The position numbers were made by a program, and so were the translations under genes. The notes under the pieces were generated by a model. The model was not told the origin of the DNA. It saw only the letters and a program-made list of their open reading frames with translations, and did no database searches. Of a stretch of DNA of 33,458 nucleotides, positions 7,936-16,500 are shown piece by piece; position 1 is the first letter of the stretch; each line of letters starts with the position of its first letter. Source of the DNA: Nocardioides sp. (GTDB lineage Bacteria; Actinomycetota; Actinomycetes; Propionibacteriales; Nocardioidaceae); NCBI GenBank assembly GCA_025965125.1, contig JAOPXM010000146.1:1-33458 (forward strand), given 5' to 3'.

Positions 7936-8972
7936 GCCAGGGCCTGCAACCGGACCCGGTCGGGCTTGCCGTTTCCGAGCATCGGGATCTCGTCGAGCCG
8001 GACGAGATCCCGGGGTGCCCAGGACCGGGGTTGCTTCTTCCCCACCCAGTCCCGCGCCTCGTCGAGTGTCACGTCGCCGACGACGAACGCGACGACCCGG
8101 CTGCCCCACTCGTTGTCGGGTACGCCGAGCACCTCGACGGCGGTGACGCTCGGGTGCTCGCGCAGCCTGGCGGCCACCGCTGCGGCCGGCACGTTCACAC
8201 CCCCGCTGACAACCATGTCGTCGATGCGACCGAGCACCTGGAGGCGCCCGTCCTCGTCGATCCGCGCGGCGTCGGAGGTCAGGAACCAGCCGTCCACCAG
8301 CACCTCGGCGGTCAGCTCCGGGTTGTCCTGGTACCCCTCGAAGAGGGTCGGGCCGCTGACCCGCAGTCGTCCGTCGCGGTCGGTCGCGAGCGCGACCCCG
8401 TCCAGGGCGTACCCGTCGTACACGCACCCGCCCGCGGTCTCGGCAGAGCCGTAGGTGGCGACCACGCGCACCTCGGCCTCCGAGGCTCTGGACCGCAGGG
8501 TCGGGTCAACCGGGCCGCCACCCAGCAGGACCGCGCGGAAGGTACGCAACGCTTCGACGTCCGCGGGCGTGTCCAGCATCCGGTGCAGCTGCGTCGGCAC
8601 CAGCGAGACGAACCGGTCCGACGCCATCGCGGCGGCGGCCTCGGAGAAGGACCCGTGCTCCTCGAGCAGCACCGGTTCGTGTCCCGCGACCAGCGAGCGG
8701 CAGATCACCTGGGCCCCGGCGACGTACGACGCGGGCAGCGCGACCAGCCACTGGCCGACTCCACCGAGGCGGCGTTCCGTGGCGCGGACCGAGGCCAGGA
8801 CCGCGGACCTGGGCAGCATGACTCGCTTGGGAGCCCCGGTCGACCCGGACGTCTCGACCACCAGTGGACCGGGCTCGCCGGGCTCGCCCAGCCACCCGGA
8901 CAGGGACGTGACCACCTGCCGCGTCGTGCCCCGCAAATCCACCTGACCGAGGCTAGTGGTCCGTGGTCTCAT
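7932..8972 (-). CDS. menE: o-Succinylbenzoate-CoA ligase
   Basis: A 346-residue ANL-superfamily adenylating enzyme that activates o-succinylbenzoate with ATP and CoA. The P-loop VVETSGSTGAPKRV is near the N terminus, ATYGSAETAGG is the aromatic/adenine motif, and GRIDDMVVSGGVNV followed by the GNGKPDR lysine motif marks the C-terminal lid. The N terminus is short compared with long acyl-CoA synthetases, normal for compact actinobacterial MenE. I chose ATG 8972 because AGGGAGGG lies nine bases upstream; a GTG at 8942 would give a protein ten residues shorter but has no ribosome site. The start lies only six bases from the divergent MFS start. First gene of menE-menC-menD. Confidence 0.9.
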   Translation of the reverse strand: MRPRTTSLGQVDLRGTTRQVVTSLSGWLGEPGEPGPLVVETSGSTGAPKRVMLPRSAVLASVRATERRLGGVGQWLVALPASYVAGAQVICRSLVAGHEPVLLEEHGSFSEAAAAMASDRFVSLVPTQLHRMLDTPADVEALRTFRAVLLGGGPVDPTLRSRASEAEVRVVATYGSAETAGGCVYDGYALDGVALATDRDGRLRVSGPTLFEGYQDNPELTAEVLVDGWFLTSDAARIDEDGRLQVLGRIDDMVVSGGVNVPAAAVAARLREHPSVTAVEVLGVPDNEWGSRVVAFVVGDVTLDEARDWVGKKQPRSWAPRDLVRLDEIPMLGNGKPDRVRLQALA

Positions 8973-8978
8973 GTCGTC

Positions 8979-10253
8979 GTGCCCTCCCTGTTCGACCGCT
9001 TCCTGCCGCCGACGCCGCTCGCGCGCAAGCTGTCGCTGCAGTCGGTGCTGTTTGCGATCGGCGAGGGCGTCTTCCTCACGGGGAGCGCGGTCTTCTTCAC
9101 CCAGATCGTCGGCCTCTCGGCCGCCCAGGTCGGGCTCGGGCTGACGGTCGCTGGGGTGGTCACGTTCTTCTTCGCCGTGCCCCTCGGCAAGATGGCCGAC
9201 CGGATCGGACCCAAGCGCATGTGGTCGATCGGGGCGTTCGCCGGCGCCGGCCTCTACGCACTGTGGCCGCTGATCACGGGCTTCCCGGCGTTCCTGGCGA
9301 TGATGATCGTGCTCGAGCTGGTCGGCACGGCCGGCTGGTCCGGCCGGGGTGCCTACACGCTCGACGTGTTCCCACGCGAGGAGCGCGTGCGATCCCAGGC
9401 GTTCATGCGGGCAGCCCTCAACATCGGGTTCACGCTGGGCGCGCTGATAGGGGGCCTCGCTCTCGCGTTCAACAACGACGCTGTGGTGCGGGCGGTGCCG
9501 TTGCTGACCGCGGTGATCCTGGCCCTCAACGCGGTCTACATCACGCGGCTCCCGGACGCCGAGCACGACGCCAAACCGGCTGACGACGAACAGCTGATCA
9601 ACCCCGGAGCCCTCAGGAACAAGGGGTTCCTCGCCCTCAGCGCCTTCGACGGCGTCCTGGGGACCAACCAGGTCCTCCTGAACGTGGTCATCCCGCTGTG
9701 GCTGGTCCAGGAGACCGACGCTCCTCGGGTGCTGCTCGCCTGGTTGTTCGGCACCAACACCGTGATGGCGGTGCTGTTCCAGGTGGCCGCGGCGCGCGGG
9801 GTCGACTCGGTGGACCGCTCGCTGCGGGCTGCGCGGATCAGTGCTGCATTCTTCGTGCTCTCCTGCCTGATCGTCCTGGTCACCCACGACACCCTCGGCT
9901 GGACGACGATCTTCCTGGTCTGGCTCGGGCACGTGACCGTCACGGGCGCCGAGCTCTACCAGTCGGCTGGCCACTGGGGCTTCATGTCCGAGCTCTCCGA
10001 TCCCGATCGTCGCGGCGAGTACCAAGGCGCGGCTCAGCTCGGCGGCACGCTCGGGAGCGTGTGGGCACCGGCGGCGTACACGTTCCTGGCGATGGAGTGG
10101 GGCACGCCAGGCTGGCTCGTCATCGCCGGAATCGTCATCGTGGCCGCGCTCGGAATGGCGCCCTCCGCGCGCGCAGCCGAGCGCTACCTGGCCCGGGAGT
10201 CGGGCGACCGGCCCGCCGAGGCCCCGCTCGCCGGCCAGCAGCCGCCTGCTTAG
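8979..10253 (+). CDS. MFS transporter
   Basis: A 424-residue protein with about 12 hydrophobic segments and the major-facilitator motif A GKMADRIGPKRMW in the loop between helices 2 and 3. A polar central loop (about residues 185-210) separates the two six-helix halves. The start is GTG 8979; no ribosome site precedes it, and any promoter must lie inside or against menE. menA begins 8 bp after its stop, so the two are probably cotranscribed. Substrate unknown; location among menaquinone genes may be incidental. Confidence 0.88.
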   Translation: MPSLFDRFLPPTPLARKLSLQSVLFAIGEGVFLTGSAVFFTQIVGLSAAQVGLGLTVAGVVTFFFAVPLGKMADRIGPKRMWSIGAFAGAGLYALWPLITGFPAFLAMMIVLELVGTAGWSGRGAYTLDVFPREERVRSQAFMRAALNIGFTLGALIGGLALAFNNDAVVRAVPLLTAVILALNAVYITRLPDAEHDAKPADDEQLINPGALRNKGFLALSAFDGVLGTNQVLLNVVIPLWLVQETDAPRVLLAWLFGTNTVMAVLFQVAAARGVDSVDRSLRAARISAAFFVLSCLIVLVTHDTLGWTTIFLVWLGHVTVTGAELYQSAGHWGFMSELSDPDRRGEYQGAAQLGGTLGSVWAPAAYTFLAMEWGTPGWLVIAGIVIVAALGMAPSARAAERYLARESGDRPAEAPLAGQQPPA

Positions 10254-10261
10254 ATCCTCCG

Positions 10262-11137
10262 GTGGCCACCACCTCCGACTGGATCGCCGGCGCGCGTCCC
10301 CGCACCCTCCCGGCCGCCGTCTCACCCGTGCTCGCTGGCACCGGCGTGGCCGCCTACGCCGATGCCGCGGTGTGGTGGAAGGCCGCGCTCGCGCTGGTCG
10401 TCAGCCTGGCTCTGCAGGTGGCGGTCAACTACGCCAACGACTACTCAGACGGGATCCGCGGCACCGACGACGAACGCGTGGGCCCGATGCGCCTGGTCGG
10501 CTCGGGTGCCGCCGCCCCTGGCGCCGTGAAGCGTGCCGCCTTCCTCGCGTTCGGTGTCGCGGGGGTGGCCGGCCTGGTCCTCGCCGCGACCACGGCCTGG
10601 TGGCTGGTGGCCGTCGGCCTGGTCTCGGTCGCCGCGGCTTGGTTCTACACCGGCGGCCGCAAGCCGTACGGCTACCTGGGCCTCGGCGAGGTGATGGTCT
10701 TCGTCTTCTTCGGACTGGTGGCAGTGATCGGCACGACGTACGTCCAGACCGAGTCATGGGAATGGGCCGCGCTGTACGCCGCCGTCGGGGTCGGCGCGCT
10801 GGCCTGCGCGATCCTCGTGGTCAACAACCTGCGCGACATCCCGACTGACACGGTCTCCGGCAAGCGCACGCTGGCCGTGGTGCTCGGCGACCGTCACACT
10901 CGGCGGCTCTACCTGGCACTCGTCATCGTCGCCGCGGTCGCGGTCGTTGCCGTGGCTGCCGTCACGACGTGGTTCGCCCTGCTCGGCCTTGCCTTCGTGC
11001 TGCTGACCGTCCCAGCAGTGCGCACGGTCCTGGCGGGCGCGACCGGGCCCGGGTTGATCCCGGTGCTCCAGCAGACGGGACTGGCCGAGCTGCTCTGGGC
11101 CGCGCTCGTCGCTGGCGCCCTCATCGCCCGCAGCTAG
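10262..11137 (+). CDS. menA: 1,4-Dihydroxy-2-naphthoate polyprenyltransferase
   Basis: A 291-residue UbiA-superfamily membrane enzyme that attaches the polyprenyl tail to 1,4-dihydroxy-2-naphthoate, giving demethylmenaquinone. The first aspartate-rich motif is NDYSDGIRGTD (about 59-69). The second is NNLRDIPTDTVSGKRT in the second half, where prenyl diphosphate-Mg2+ binds. About eight or nine hydrophobic helices surround them. Start GTG 10262 lies 8 bp after the MFS stop and has no clear ribosome site; TTAGAT six bases upstream is a weak -10. It is separated from menE-C-D by the MFS gene and lies on the other strand. Confidence 0.95.
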   Translation: MATTSDWIAGARPRTLPAAVSPVLAGTGVAAYADAAVWWKAALALVVSLALQVAVNYANDYSDGIRGTDDERVGPMRLVGSGAAAPGAVKRAAFLAFGVAGVAGLVLAATTAWWLVAVGLVSVAAAWFYTGGRKPYGYLGLGEVMVFVFFGLVAVIGTTYVQTESWEWAALYAAVGVGALACAILVVNNLRDIPTDTVSGKRTLAVVLGDRHTRRLYLALVIVAAVAVVAVAAVTTWFALLGLAFVLLTVPAVRTVLAGATGPGLIPVLQQTGLAELLWAALVAGALIARS

Positions 11138-11173
11138 GACCGCCCGCGACGGACCCCGGCGTACGCTGGCAGC

Positions 11174-11305
11174 ATGTTGTGGTTGATCCTGTTGGTCATC
11201 GTCGTCGGCTTCGTCGCCTGGCGGATGCGCGTGCCGCTGCTCGCCAAGATCCTCGGTCAGCCACAGAGCCGGATCGACCGGCAGCTCAACCGCCGCAAGC
11301 GCTGA
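11174..11305 (+). CDS. Small single-span membrane protein, 43 residues
   Basis: ATG 11174 opens a 43-residue frame ending at TGA 11303-11305. Residues 1-16 are one hydrophobic helix (LWLILLVIVVGFVAW), followed by a basic tail ending LNRRKR. Composition and codon choice are those of a real gene rather than of a shadow. It follows menA by 36 bp on the same strand. I do not recognise the family and propose no function. Confidence 0.6.
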   Translation: MLWLILLVIVVGFVAWRMRVPLLAKILGQPQSRIDRQLNRRKR

Positions 11306-11332
11306 CGGGGCAACCCCATCGGGCCCGTCGAC

Positions 11333-11593
11333 CTAGTCGACGTCTTCGCTGGCCTTGCGCGCCTCGAACGCCGCGCTGGCTCGGGCCGCGCGCTCCTCGA
11401 CCCGCTGGGCAAATGCTGCGCGCTGCCGGTCGAGCATGAAGTACGAGCCGACCCCGCTCACGAGGAATGCGATGGCCACGGCCCACAGCACCGGCACGTT
11501 GTCCCCGACCAGCAGCCAGACCCCGATCACGATCCCGAGGGACGCCAGGAACAGCACGATCCTCAGGCCGGTGTAGATCACGAACTCCTTCAC
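11333..11593 (-). CDS. DUF4229 small membrane protein
   Basis: An 86-residue protein from GTG 11593, starting VKEFVIYTGLRIVLF as DUF4229 proteins do. It has two hydrophobic segments (about 5-27 and 33-50) and then a basic, alanine-rich coiled-coil-like tail ([14 protein letters not shown]). I chose 11593 over a GTG at 11617 because TACCCT (11605-11600) is a -10 six bases before it, implying a leaderless start and leaving the longer version outside the mRNA. It is divergent from the gene at 11638. Function unknown. Confidence 0.8.
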   Translation of the reverse strand: MKEFVIYTGLRIVLFLASLGIVIGVWLLVGDNVPVLWAVAIAFLVSGVGSYFMLDRQRAAFAQRVEERAARASAAFEARKASEDVD

Positions 11594-11637
11594 GCGATCA
11601 GGGTAGGCGTTCACCACGGGGCGCCTACATTGGAGGG
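11594..11637. promoter_or_regulatory. Divergent leaderless promoter pair
   Basis: This 44-bp gap has a -10 on each strand: TACCCT (11605-11600, minus) and TACATT (11626-11631, plus). Each ends exactly six bases before a GTG start (11593 and 11638). The plus-strand gene has GGAGGG touching its GTG, too close to work as a ribosome site, which supports leaderless translation. Confidence 0.55.
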
Positions 11638-11853
11638 GTGCTGAAGTTCCTTTTCGTCGTGATCCTCTTTGCGGTGGCGATCTACCTGACGACGCGGATG
11701 ATCCAGCGCCGCGGGATCACCCCCCGCACCCAGGCACCCCGCACGCCCAGCCAGCCGCCGCGCCCCATGGGCCCCGACGACGACGAGGACTTCCTCCGCG
11801 ACCTCGACCGCCGGCGCCGCCACCCCGAGGACCCCGACTCCAAGAACGGCTGA
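11638..11853 (+). CDS. Small membrane protein with acidic/basic cytoplasmic tail, 71 residues
   Basis: GTG 11638 opens a 71-residue protein. One hydrophobic N-terminal helix (about residues 3-20), a proline-rich linker (TPRTQAPRTPSQPPRP) and a charged tail (DDDEDFLRDLDRRRR) follow. It is a single-span protein whose tail probably faces the cytoplasm. I do not recognise the family. A hairpin at 11857-11896 just after the stop probably ends the transcript. Confidence 0.7.
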   Translation: MLKFLFVVILFAVAIYLTTRMIQRRGITPRTQAPRTPSQPPRPMGPDDDEDFLRDLDRRRRHPEDPDSKNG

Positions 11854-11856
11854 ACA

Positions 11857-11896
11857 GGCCGGACCCGCCCGAGGCAAGGTCGCCTCCCGGTCGGCC
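11857..11896. terminator. Nested hairpin between convergent genes
   Basis: Outer arms GGCCGGACC (11857-11865) and GGTCGGCC (11889-11896) pair with one bulged base. Inside them GAGGC (11871-11875) and GCCTC (11882-11886) form a second stem. The element fills the gap between the stop at 11853 (plus) and the ccsB stop at 11914 (minus), where a bidirectional terminator is expected. There is no U tract, which is common in high-G+C terminators. Confidence 0.5.
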
Positions 11897-11913
11897 CGGG
11901 GAGCCGGAACGTC

Positions 11914-12906
11914 CTACACCCGAGCCGAGGTAGACCCGACGTCGCGAACCGCGGGGATGCTGGCATACGAATGCTGGCTCGTCGTCGAGAAGTAGTTGAT
12001 CCCGATGAAGTTGAACCACAACGTCGCCACCCCGAGCAACGCCAGCAGCGCAGCGTTGCGCCCCTTCCACCCAGCGGTCGACCGCGCATGGAGGTACGCC
12101 GCATAGACGACCCACGTGATGAACGCCCAGACCTCCTTGGGGTCCCAGTTCCAGTACGACGACCACGCCTGGTGCGCCCAGATGGGACCGGTGATCAGCA
12201 CCGCGAACGTCCACACCGGGAACCCGAACGCGTGGATCCGGTAGGCGATCCGGTCCAGCACCGGAAGGGCCGGGACCCGCGCCAGCAGACCCGTGCTCGT
12301 GTCGGGCCGACGCGCCTTGACGAGGTAGATCGCTGACACGATGCCGCCGAGCGTGAACGCACCGGTCGCCAGGATCGCCGAGACCACATGGATGACGAGC
12401 CAGTAGGAGTTCAGGGCCTCGGTCAGCGGAGCGACCGGGTCGTAGAGCCAGATCACCGCCACCATCAGCAGCGTCAGGACCAGGCCGACCACCACGGGCG
12501 CCATCCACTGCAGCCCGAACCGGCGGTGCAGCACGACGTAGAACAGGGCGACGACGAACGTGCCGGACAGCGTGAACTCGTACATGTTGCCCCAGGGCAC
12601 CCGGTTCGGGTCCGCAGCCATGCCCCGCCCGGCAAGAGCGATGGCGTGCACCAGCACGGCAATGCACGTGAGCAGGAACCCGAGGCGTCCGAAGACCTCC
12701 GTGCGGCGAACCGCGGCGTCGTCCGCTTCCGGTCCCCCGGTCGCGACGGCGACTCCCCCGGACGAGGCAGCTTCCGACACCGCGGCAACGGGCACCTTGC
12801 GCAGGGAGCTCCACTCCACCAGGTGCGACAGGAGCGCCAGGAAGTAGACGAGCCCGCAGGCCGCCACGGCCTGGTTGCTGAGGTTCTCCCACGCGGCGTC
12901 GGTCAC
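11914..12906 (-). CDS. ccsB: Cytochrome c biogenesis protein CcsB/ResC (CcsA family)
   Basis: A 330-residue integral membrane protein. With ResB it forms the system II cytochrome c synthetase that carries haem across the membrane and attaches it to apocytochromes. The tryptophan-rich haem-handling motif of the family is SSYWNWDPKEVWAFITW, near residue 250. About eight hydrophobic helices and conserved histidines flank it. The GTG start at 12906 overlaps the resB stop by 4 nt. It is the last gene of the hemL-ccs operon. Many genomes call this protein CcsA or ResC. Confidence 0.93.
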   Translation of the reverse strand: MTDAAWENLSNQAVAACGLVYFLALLSHLVEWSSLRKVPVAAVSEAASSGGVAVATGGPEADDAAVRRTEVFGRLGFLLTCIAVLVHAIALAGRGMAADPNRVPWGNMYEFTLSGTFVVALFYVVLHRRFGLQWMAPVVVGLVLTLLMVAVIWLYDPVAPLTEALNSYWLVIHVVSAILATGAFTLGGIVSAIYLVKARRPDTSTGLLARVPALPVLDRIAYRIHAFGFPVWTFAVLITGPIWAHQAWSSYWNWDPKEVWAFITWVVYAAYLHARSTAGWKGRNAALLALLGVATLWFNFIGINYFSTTSQHSYASIPAVRDVGSTSARV

Positions 12907-14471
12907 GACTTCTCCTCGGATCCGGGTTTGTGCTGGGCGCCTCGCAGCGCGGAGACGACATCATCGATCACGCCGGAGACGTCGCCGCCGCCGGACCGGT
13001 CCAGCGCCGCCACCTCGACCAGTGTGACGCCACCCTCTCGACGGGCGCGAACCCAGGTCCGACGCGGCCGGATGAACAGGGAGCCGAGCAACCCGATCAG
13101 GGCCAGCACGACCCCGCCGAGCGCGATCCGCTTGCCGGGAGTCTGGGAGATCTGGATGCGGTTCCACTGGACGACGTCGTCGAAGCTGACGGTGCCGAGA
13201 CCATCGGGCAGCTTGACCTTGTCGCCGACGCTGAGGTCGATCCGCAACGGCTTGCCCTTGTCGTTCTTCACCGGCTCCGTGCCAGCCTTGTCGAGCACGT
13301 AGACCGACTGCGGTGTCCCGTTGTCCATGCCGAGGTCGCCGGTGTAGACGAGCATCGACAGCTTGGGGTTCTTGTCGTCACCCATGACGTTGACGGGGTC
13401 GCCGCCCATGTTGATGAAGGTCGGGTAGAACAACCCCTCGAGCCCGATCTGTGCCGGCTTGGCGTCCGGTGCCTTCACCACCCCGAAGGACAGGAAGGTC
13501 TGGTCCTGCGGCAGAAACACGGTCGGCCCGCGGTAGGCGATGTTGCCCTCCCCGTCGCGGACCGTGATCACCGGCGCGTAGCCATGACCGATCAGGAAGA
13601 CCTCCGTGCCGCCGATCGTCAGCGGGTGGTTGACCCGCAGGTCGTAGGACTTCTCGTCGGCCGTCGGCGACTCGCGGTAGCGCAGGTGCGCGTCGAACCC
13701 GCGGGCCATCCCCTGACGGGGGCCGGACGTCAGCCAGTCGACGTCGAACTGGTCGACCACGAACGAGAACGGGTCGAGGTCCTGTGCGTTGAACAGCCTG
13801 CCGGGCACGAAGTCGTCGTACTGGGTGAGGTTGTTGGCGAAGCCGTTTCCCACGACCAGGATGACGCCGCCCTTGTAGCCGAACAGCCCACCCATGGCGA
13901 AGCCCACGAGCACGACCAGCACGGACAGGTGGAAGACCAGGTTGCCGACCTCGCGCAGGTACCCTCGCTCGGCGCTCACCGCGTCGTCGTCCCGGTCTGA
14001 GGCGCGCACCCGGTAGCCCTTGGCCCGCAGCACCACCCGGGCGCGGTCCAGGACCTCGTCGACCCGCTCGTCGGTGTCGTACGACGCGTGGTCCGGGAGC
14101 CGGCCCAGGTTGCGCGGGGCGGGGGGTGGGTCGGCCCGGATCGCGCGGGCGTAGACCCAGGTCCGCGGCACGATGCAGCCGACAAGCGAGATCACCAGCA
14201 GGAGGTAGATCGCGGAGAACCACGGGGAGTCGTAGACCGCGAACAGCCCCAGCTTCTCGTAGACAGGAGTGAGCTTCGGGTGCTGGTCCTGCCAGTTCGC
14301 GGTCTTGAGGGCGTCGACGCCCCTTTGCGGGATGATCGAACCGGGGACGGCTGCGAGCGCGAGCAGCAACAGCAGGATCAGCGCGATGCGCATCGATGTG
14401 AGCTGGCGCCACAGCCAGCGTGCCAGCTCCCGCACGTTGAGCTCGCCGGGGCGGCGTTCGGGACTACTCAC
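12903..14471 (-). CDS. resB: Cytochrome c biogenesis protein ResB
   Basis: A 522-residue membrane protein, the partner of CcsB in the system II synthetase. It has two N-terminal helices (LILLLLLALAAVPG and IYLLLVISLVGCIV), a third near residue 165, a large periplasm-side domain and a last helix near residue 455 before a basic cytoplasmic tail, the normal ResB topology. I chose GTG 14471 because it overlaps the ccdA stop as GTGA; the open frame extends further upstream, but that stretch is shadow of ccdA. Function is firm from family and neighbours. Confidence 0.93.
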   Translation of the reverse strand: MSSPERRPGELNVRELARWLWRQLTSMRIALILLLLLALAAVPGSIIPQRGVDALKTANWQDQHPKLTPVYEKLGLFAVYDSPWFSAIYLLLVISLVGCIVPRTWVYARAIRADPPPAPRNLGRLPDHASYDTDERVDEVLDRARVVLRAKGYRVRASDRDDDAVSAERGYLREVGNLVFHLSVLVVLVGFAMGGLFGYKGGVILVVGNGFANNLTQYDDFVPGRLFNAQDLDPFSFVVDQFDVDWLTSGPRQGMARGFDAHLRYRESPTADEKSYDLRVNHPLTIGGTEVFLIGHGYAPVITVRDGEGNIAYRGPTVFLPQDQTFLSFGVVKAPDAKPAQIGLEGLFYPTFINMGGDPVNVMGDDKNPKLSMLVYTGDLGMDNGTPQSVYVLDKAGTEPVKNDKGKPLRIDLSVGDKVKLPDGLGTVSFDDVVQWNRIQISQTPGKRIALGGVVLALIGLLGSLFIRPRRTWVRARREGGVTLVEVAALDRSGGGDVSGVIDDVVSALRGAQHKPGSEEKS

Positions 14472-15223
14472 ACCCCCACGGTCCAGCCGCTGATCAGGTG
14501 GATCTGCAACCAGGTGACCAGCTCGGCCCACCAGCCGGTGAGCAGCAGGACGCCCACGGCGATCAGCATCAGGCCGCCGGCCCGCGTCACCCACTGCTGG
14601 TGGCGGCGGAAGAACGCGAAGGCTCCGAGAGCGCGCCGCCAGGCCAGGCCGGCCGCGATGAACGGCAGGCCGAGACCGAGTGAGTAGAACGCCAGCAGCA
14701 CGCCGCCGCGGGTGGCGCTCCCCTCGTTGATCGCCAGCGTGAAGATGACCCCGAGCGTCGGTCCGATGCACGGAGTCCAGCCGAGTCCGAACAGGAACCC
14801 CAGCAGGGGTGCGGCAGCCAGACCGACGGCCGGCACCGCGTGGATGCGCACGTCGCGCTGGAACCACGGAACCAGCCCGAGGAACGCGACGCCGAGCACG
14901 ATGGCGAGGCCACCGAGCACCACGTTCAGCAGCCGTTGGTTGACGATCAACCACTCGCTGACCGAACCGGTCACCACCCCCAGGGTCACGAAGACCACGG
15001 AGAAGCCCAGCACGAAGAGCACCGATCCCGCGAGCATCCGGCCTCGTCGGACGTCGCCCGTGGCGAGGTCCGCTCCGGACAGCCCGGTCGCGTAGGAGAG
15101 GTAGCCGGGCAGCAGCGGGATCACGCAGGGTGAGAAGAAGGACACCAGGCCCGCGAGCAGCGCAACCGGCACCGCGAGCACGAGGGACCCCGAGCCGGCG
15201 GTCTCGCCGAACCAGTCACCCAT
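14468..15223 (-). CDS. ccdA: Thiol-disulfide carrier CcdA
   Basis: A 251-residue membrane protein with six hydrophobic helices that passes electrons from cytoplasmic thioredoxin to extracytoplasmic thioredoxin-like proteins, here the TlpA/ResA-like lipoprotein encoded just upstream. The two redox cysteines lie inside helices 1 and 4: FFSPCVIPLLPG (Cys33) and GLGWTPCIGP (Cys152). The start could be ATG 15223 or the adjacent GTG 15226. It begins a few bases after the tlpA stop and overlaps resB by 4 nt. Confidence 0.94.
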   Translation of the reverse strand: MGDWFGETAGSGSLVLAVPVALLAGLVSFFSPCVIPLLPGYLSYATGLSGADLATGDVRRGRMLAGSVLFVLGFSVVFVTLGVVTGSVSEWLIVNQRLLNVVLGGLAIVLGVAFLGLVPWFQRDVRIHAVPAVGLAAAPLLGFLFGLGWTPCIGPTLGVIFTLAINEGSATRGGVLLAFYSLGLGLPFIAAGLAWRRALGAFAFFRRHQQWVTRAGGLMLIAVGVLLLTGWWAELVTWLQIHLISGWTVGV

Positions 15224-15229
15224 CACCGG

Positions 15230-15817
15230 TCACCCATCCTGGCCAGCGATCTCGTCGATGACCTCGGTCAGCGTCAGCTGGGACGGGATCGGGCCGGTGA
15301 CGACCGCCGCGACCCGGCCCTGCTTGTCGAGGATGGCCGTGCTGGGGACGGCCGCCGGGCTGACCTTGCCGGAGAACTGCAGCAGCGCCTCGCCGCCGGG
15401 CGAGTAGATGGAGGAGTAGCTGACGCCGAGGCTGCGCTCGAAGGCCAGTCCGTTGTCGGCGCTGGAGTCCCGGATGTTGATGCCCACGAACGTGGCCTTG
15501 CCGGCGTACTCGTCCGCGGTCTTCGTCAGCATCGGCATCTCGCCTCGGCACGGGCTGCATCCCGACCACCACGTGTTGACGACCACGATCTGGCCCCGGT
15601 AGTCGGCGAGGTCGATCTTGTCGCCCTCGAGGGAGGTCCCGGTCAGCTCGATCGGATCACCCCGATCCGCCGGGGCCAGCTGGAGGATCTGACCGTCGCC
15701 GGGGACGTAGCCGGCGTTGTTGGTGCCGCCCAACGAGTTACAGCCCGCCAGCAGGAGAACGCAGGCGAGCACGACACCGAGGACGGCGGGGAGGGTACGG
15801 CGGGACCGGGACGACAT
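15230..15817 (-). CDS. TlpA/ResA-like thiol-disulfide lipoprotein
   Basis: A 195-residue protein from ATG 15817. The N terminus is a lipoprotein signal: basic start, hydrophobic core and lipobox LLAGC with Cys26. The mature part is a thioredoxin fold with active site WWSGCSPC (Cys87, Cys90) and cis-proline region AVPSTAILD. The role is reduction of apocytochrome c haem-binding cysteines outside the membrane, fed by CcdA. The ATG lies 2 bp after the phosphatase stop, so the genes are coupled. Rv0526 occupies the same place in Mycobacterium. Confidence 0.92.
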   Translation of the reverse strand: MSSRSRRTLPAVLGVVLACVLLLAGCNSLGGTNNAGYVPGDGQILQLAPADRGDPIELTGTSLEGDKIDLADYRGQIVVVNTWWSGCSPCRGEMPMLTKTADEYAGKATFVGINIRDSSADNGLAFERSLGVSYSSIYSPGGEALLQFSGKVSPAAVPSTAILDKQGRVAAVVTGPIPSQLTLTEVIDEIAGQDG

Positions 15818-15819
15818 CG

Positions 15820-16500
15820 TCAGGGCTTGCGCTCCTCGGGTGCTCCGCCGGCCGAGAACGGCGCCTTCTTGTCCGCTGTGGGGATCAGGTCGCCGGCTGG
15901 CTCGCTGTAGGAGACCTGGCTGAGTCGGTCGCCCACGAAGTGAAACGACGTCAGGGAGCAGAGCGTGCACTGACGCTTGCGCGGGTCGTGGAGGAAGGAG
16001 CGGCCTTCGACGTGCAGCCGCGTCGTCCAGATCGGCAGCTGGTGGGAGACGAGGACCGCCTCATGGCCGGCCGCCGCGATCCGGGCGTCGTGGACCGCCG
16101 CCATCATCCTCGCGACGATGTCCTTGTACGGCTCGCCCCACGAGGGCTTGAACGGGTTCCACAGGTGCCGCCACGCCGACGGCCTGCGCAGGGCGCCGTC
16201 TCCGACCCCGAAGCGCATCCCCTCGAAGACGTTGGTCGACTCGATCACGCGCTCGTCGGTGACGATCTCGAGGCCTCGGGCCTGGGCAAGCGGCCGGGCC
16301 GTCTCCTGGGCCCGCTCCAGGGGCGAGACCCGCAGGTGGACGATGTCGCGGTCCTTCACGGCGTCGGCGACCTTCTCCGCCATCTGCTTGCCCAGGTCCG
16401 AGAGGTGGTAGCCGTCGCGGCGGCCGTAGAGCACGCCGTCGGGGTTGTGGACCTCGCCGTGGCGAAGCAGGTGGACGATCGTGTCGGGGGTCGCGTTCAT
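15820..16500 (-). CDS. Histidine phosphatase family protein
   Basis: A 226-residue protein from ATG 16500, overlapping the hemL stop as ATGA. The phosphoglycerate-mutase-like signature [10 protein letters not shown] places the phospho-accepting His at residue 14. The second catalytic His lies in LVSHQLPIW, and a conserved [10 protein letters not shown] arginine loop lies between. It is cytoplasmic; the substrate is unknown. Its fixed place between hemL and the ccs genes (Rv0525 in Mycobacterium) suggests a linked but unproven role. Confidence 0.9.
   Translation of the reverse strand: MNATPDTIVHLLRHGEVHNPDGVLYGRRDGYHLSDLGKQMAEKVADAVKDRDIVHLRVSPLERAQETARPLAQARGLEIVTDERVIESTNVFEGMRFGVGDGALRRPSAWRHLWNPFKPSWGEPYKDIVARMMAAVHDARIAAAGHEAVLVSHQLPIWTTRLHVEGRSFLHDPRKRQCTLCSLTSFHFVGDRLSQVSYSEPAGDLIPTADKKAPFSAGGAPEERKP

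Noticed and set aside
7932-10325. menE frame remaining open far upstream, giving a 797-residue version
   Set aside because: The extra part is antisense to the MFS gene and has no domain; ATG 8972 with AGGGAGGG explains the normal MenE length.
11327-11341. GTCGAC-cta-GTCGAC inverted repeat at the DUF4229 stop
   Set aside because: It is built from a common palindromic hexamer and has only a 6-bp stem; not enough to call a terminator.
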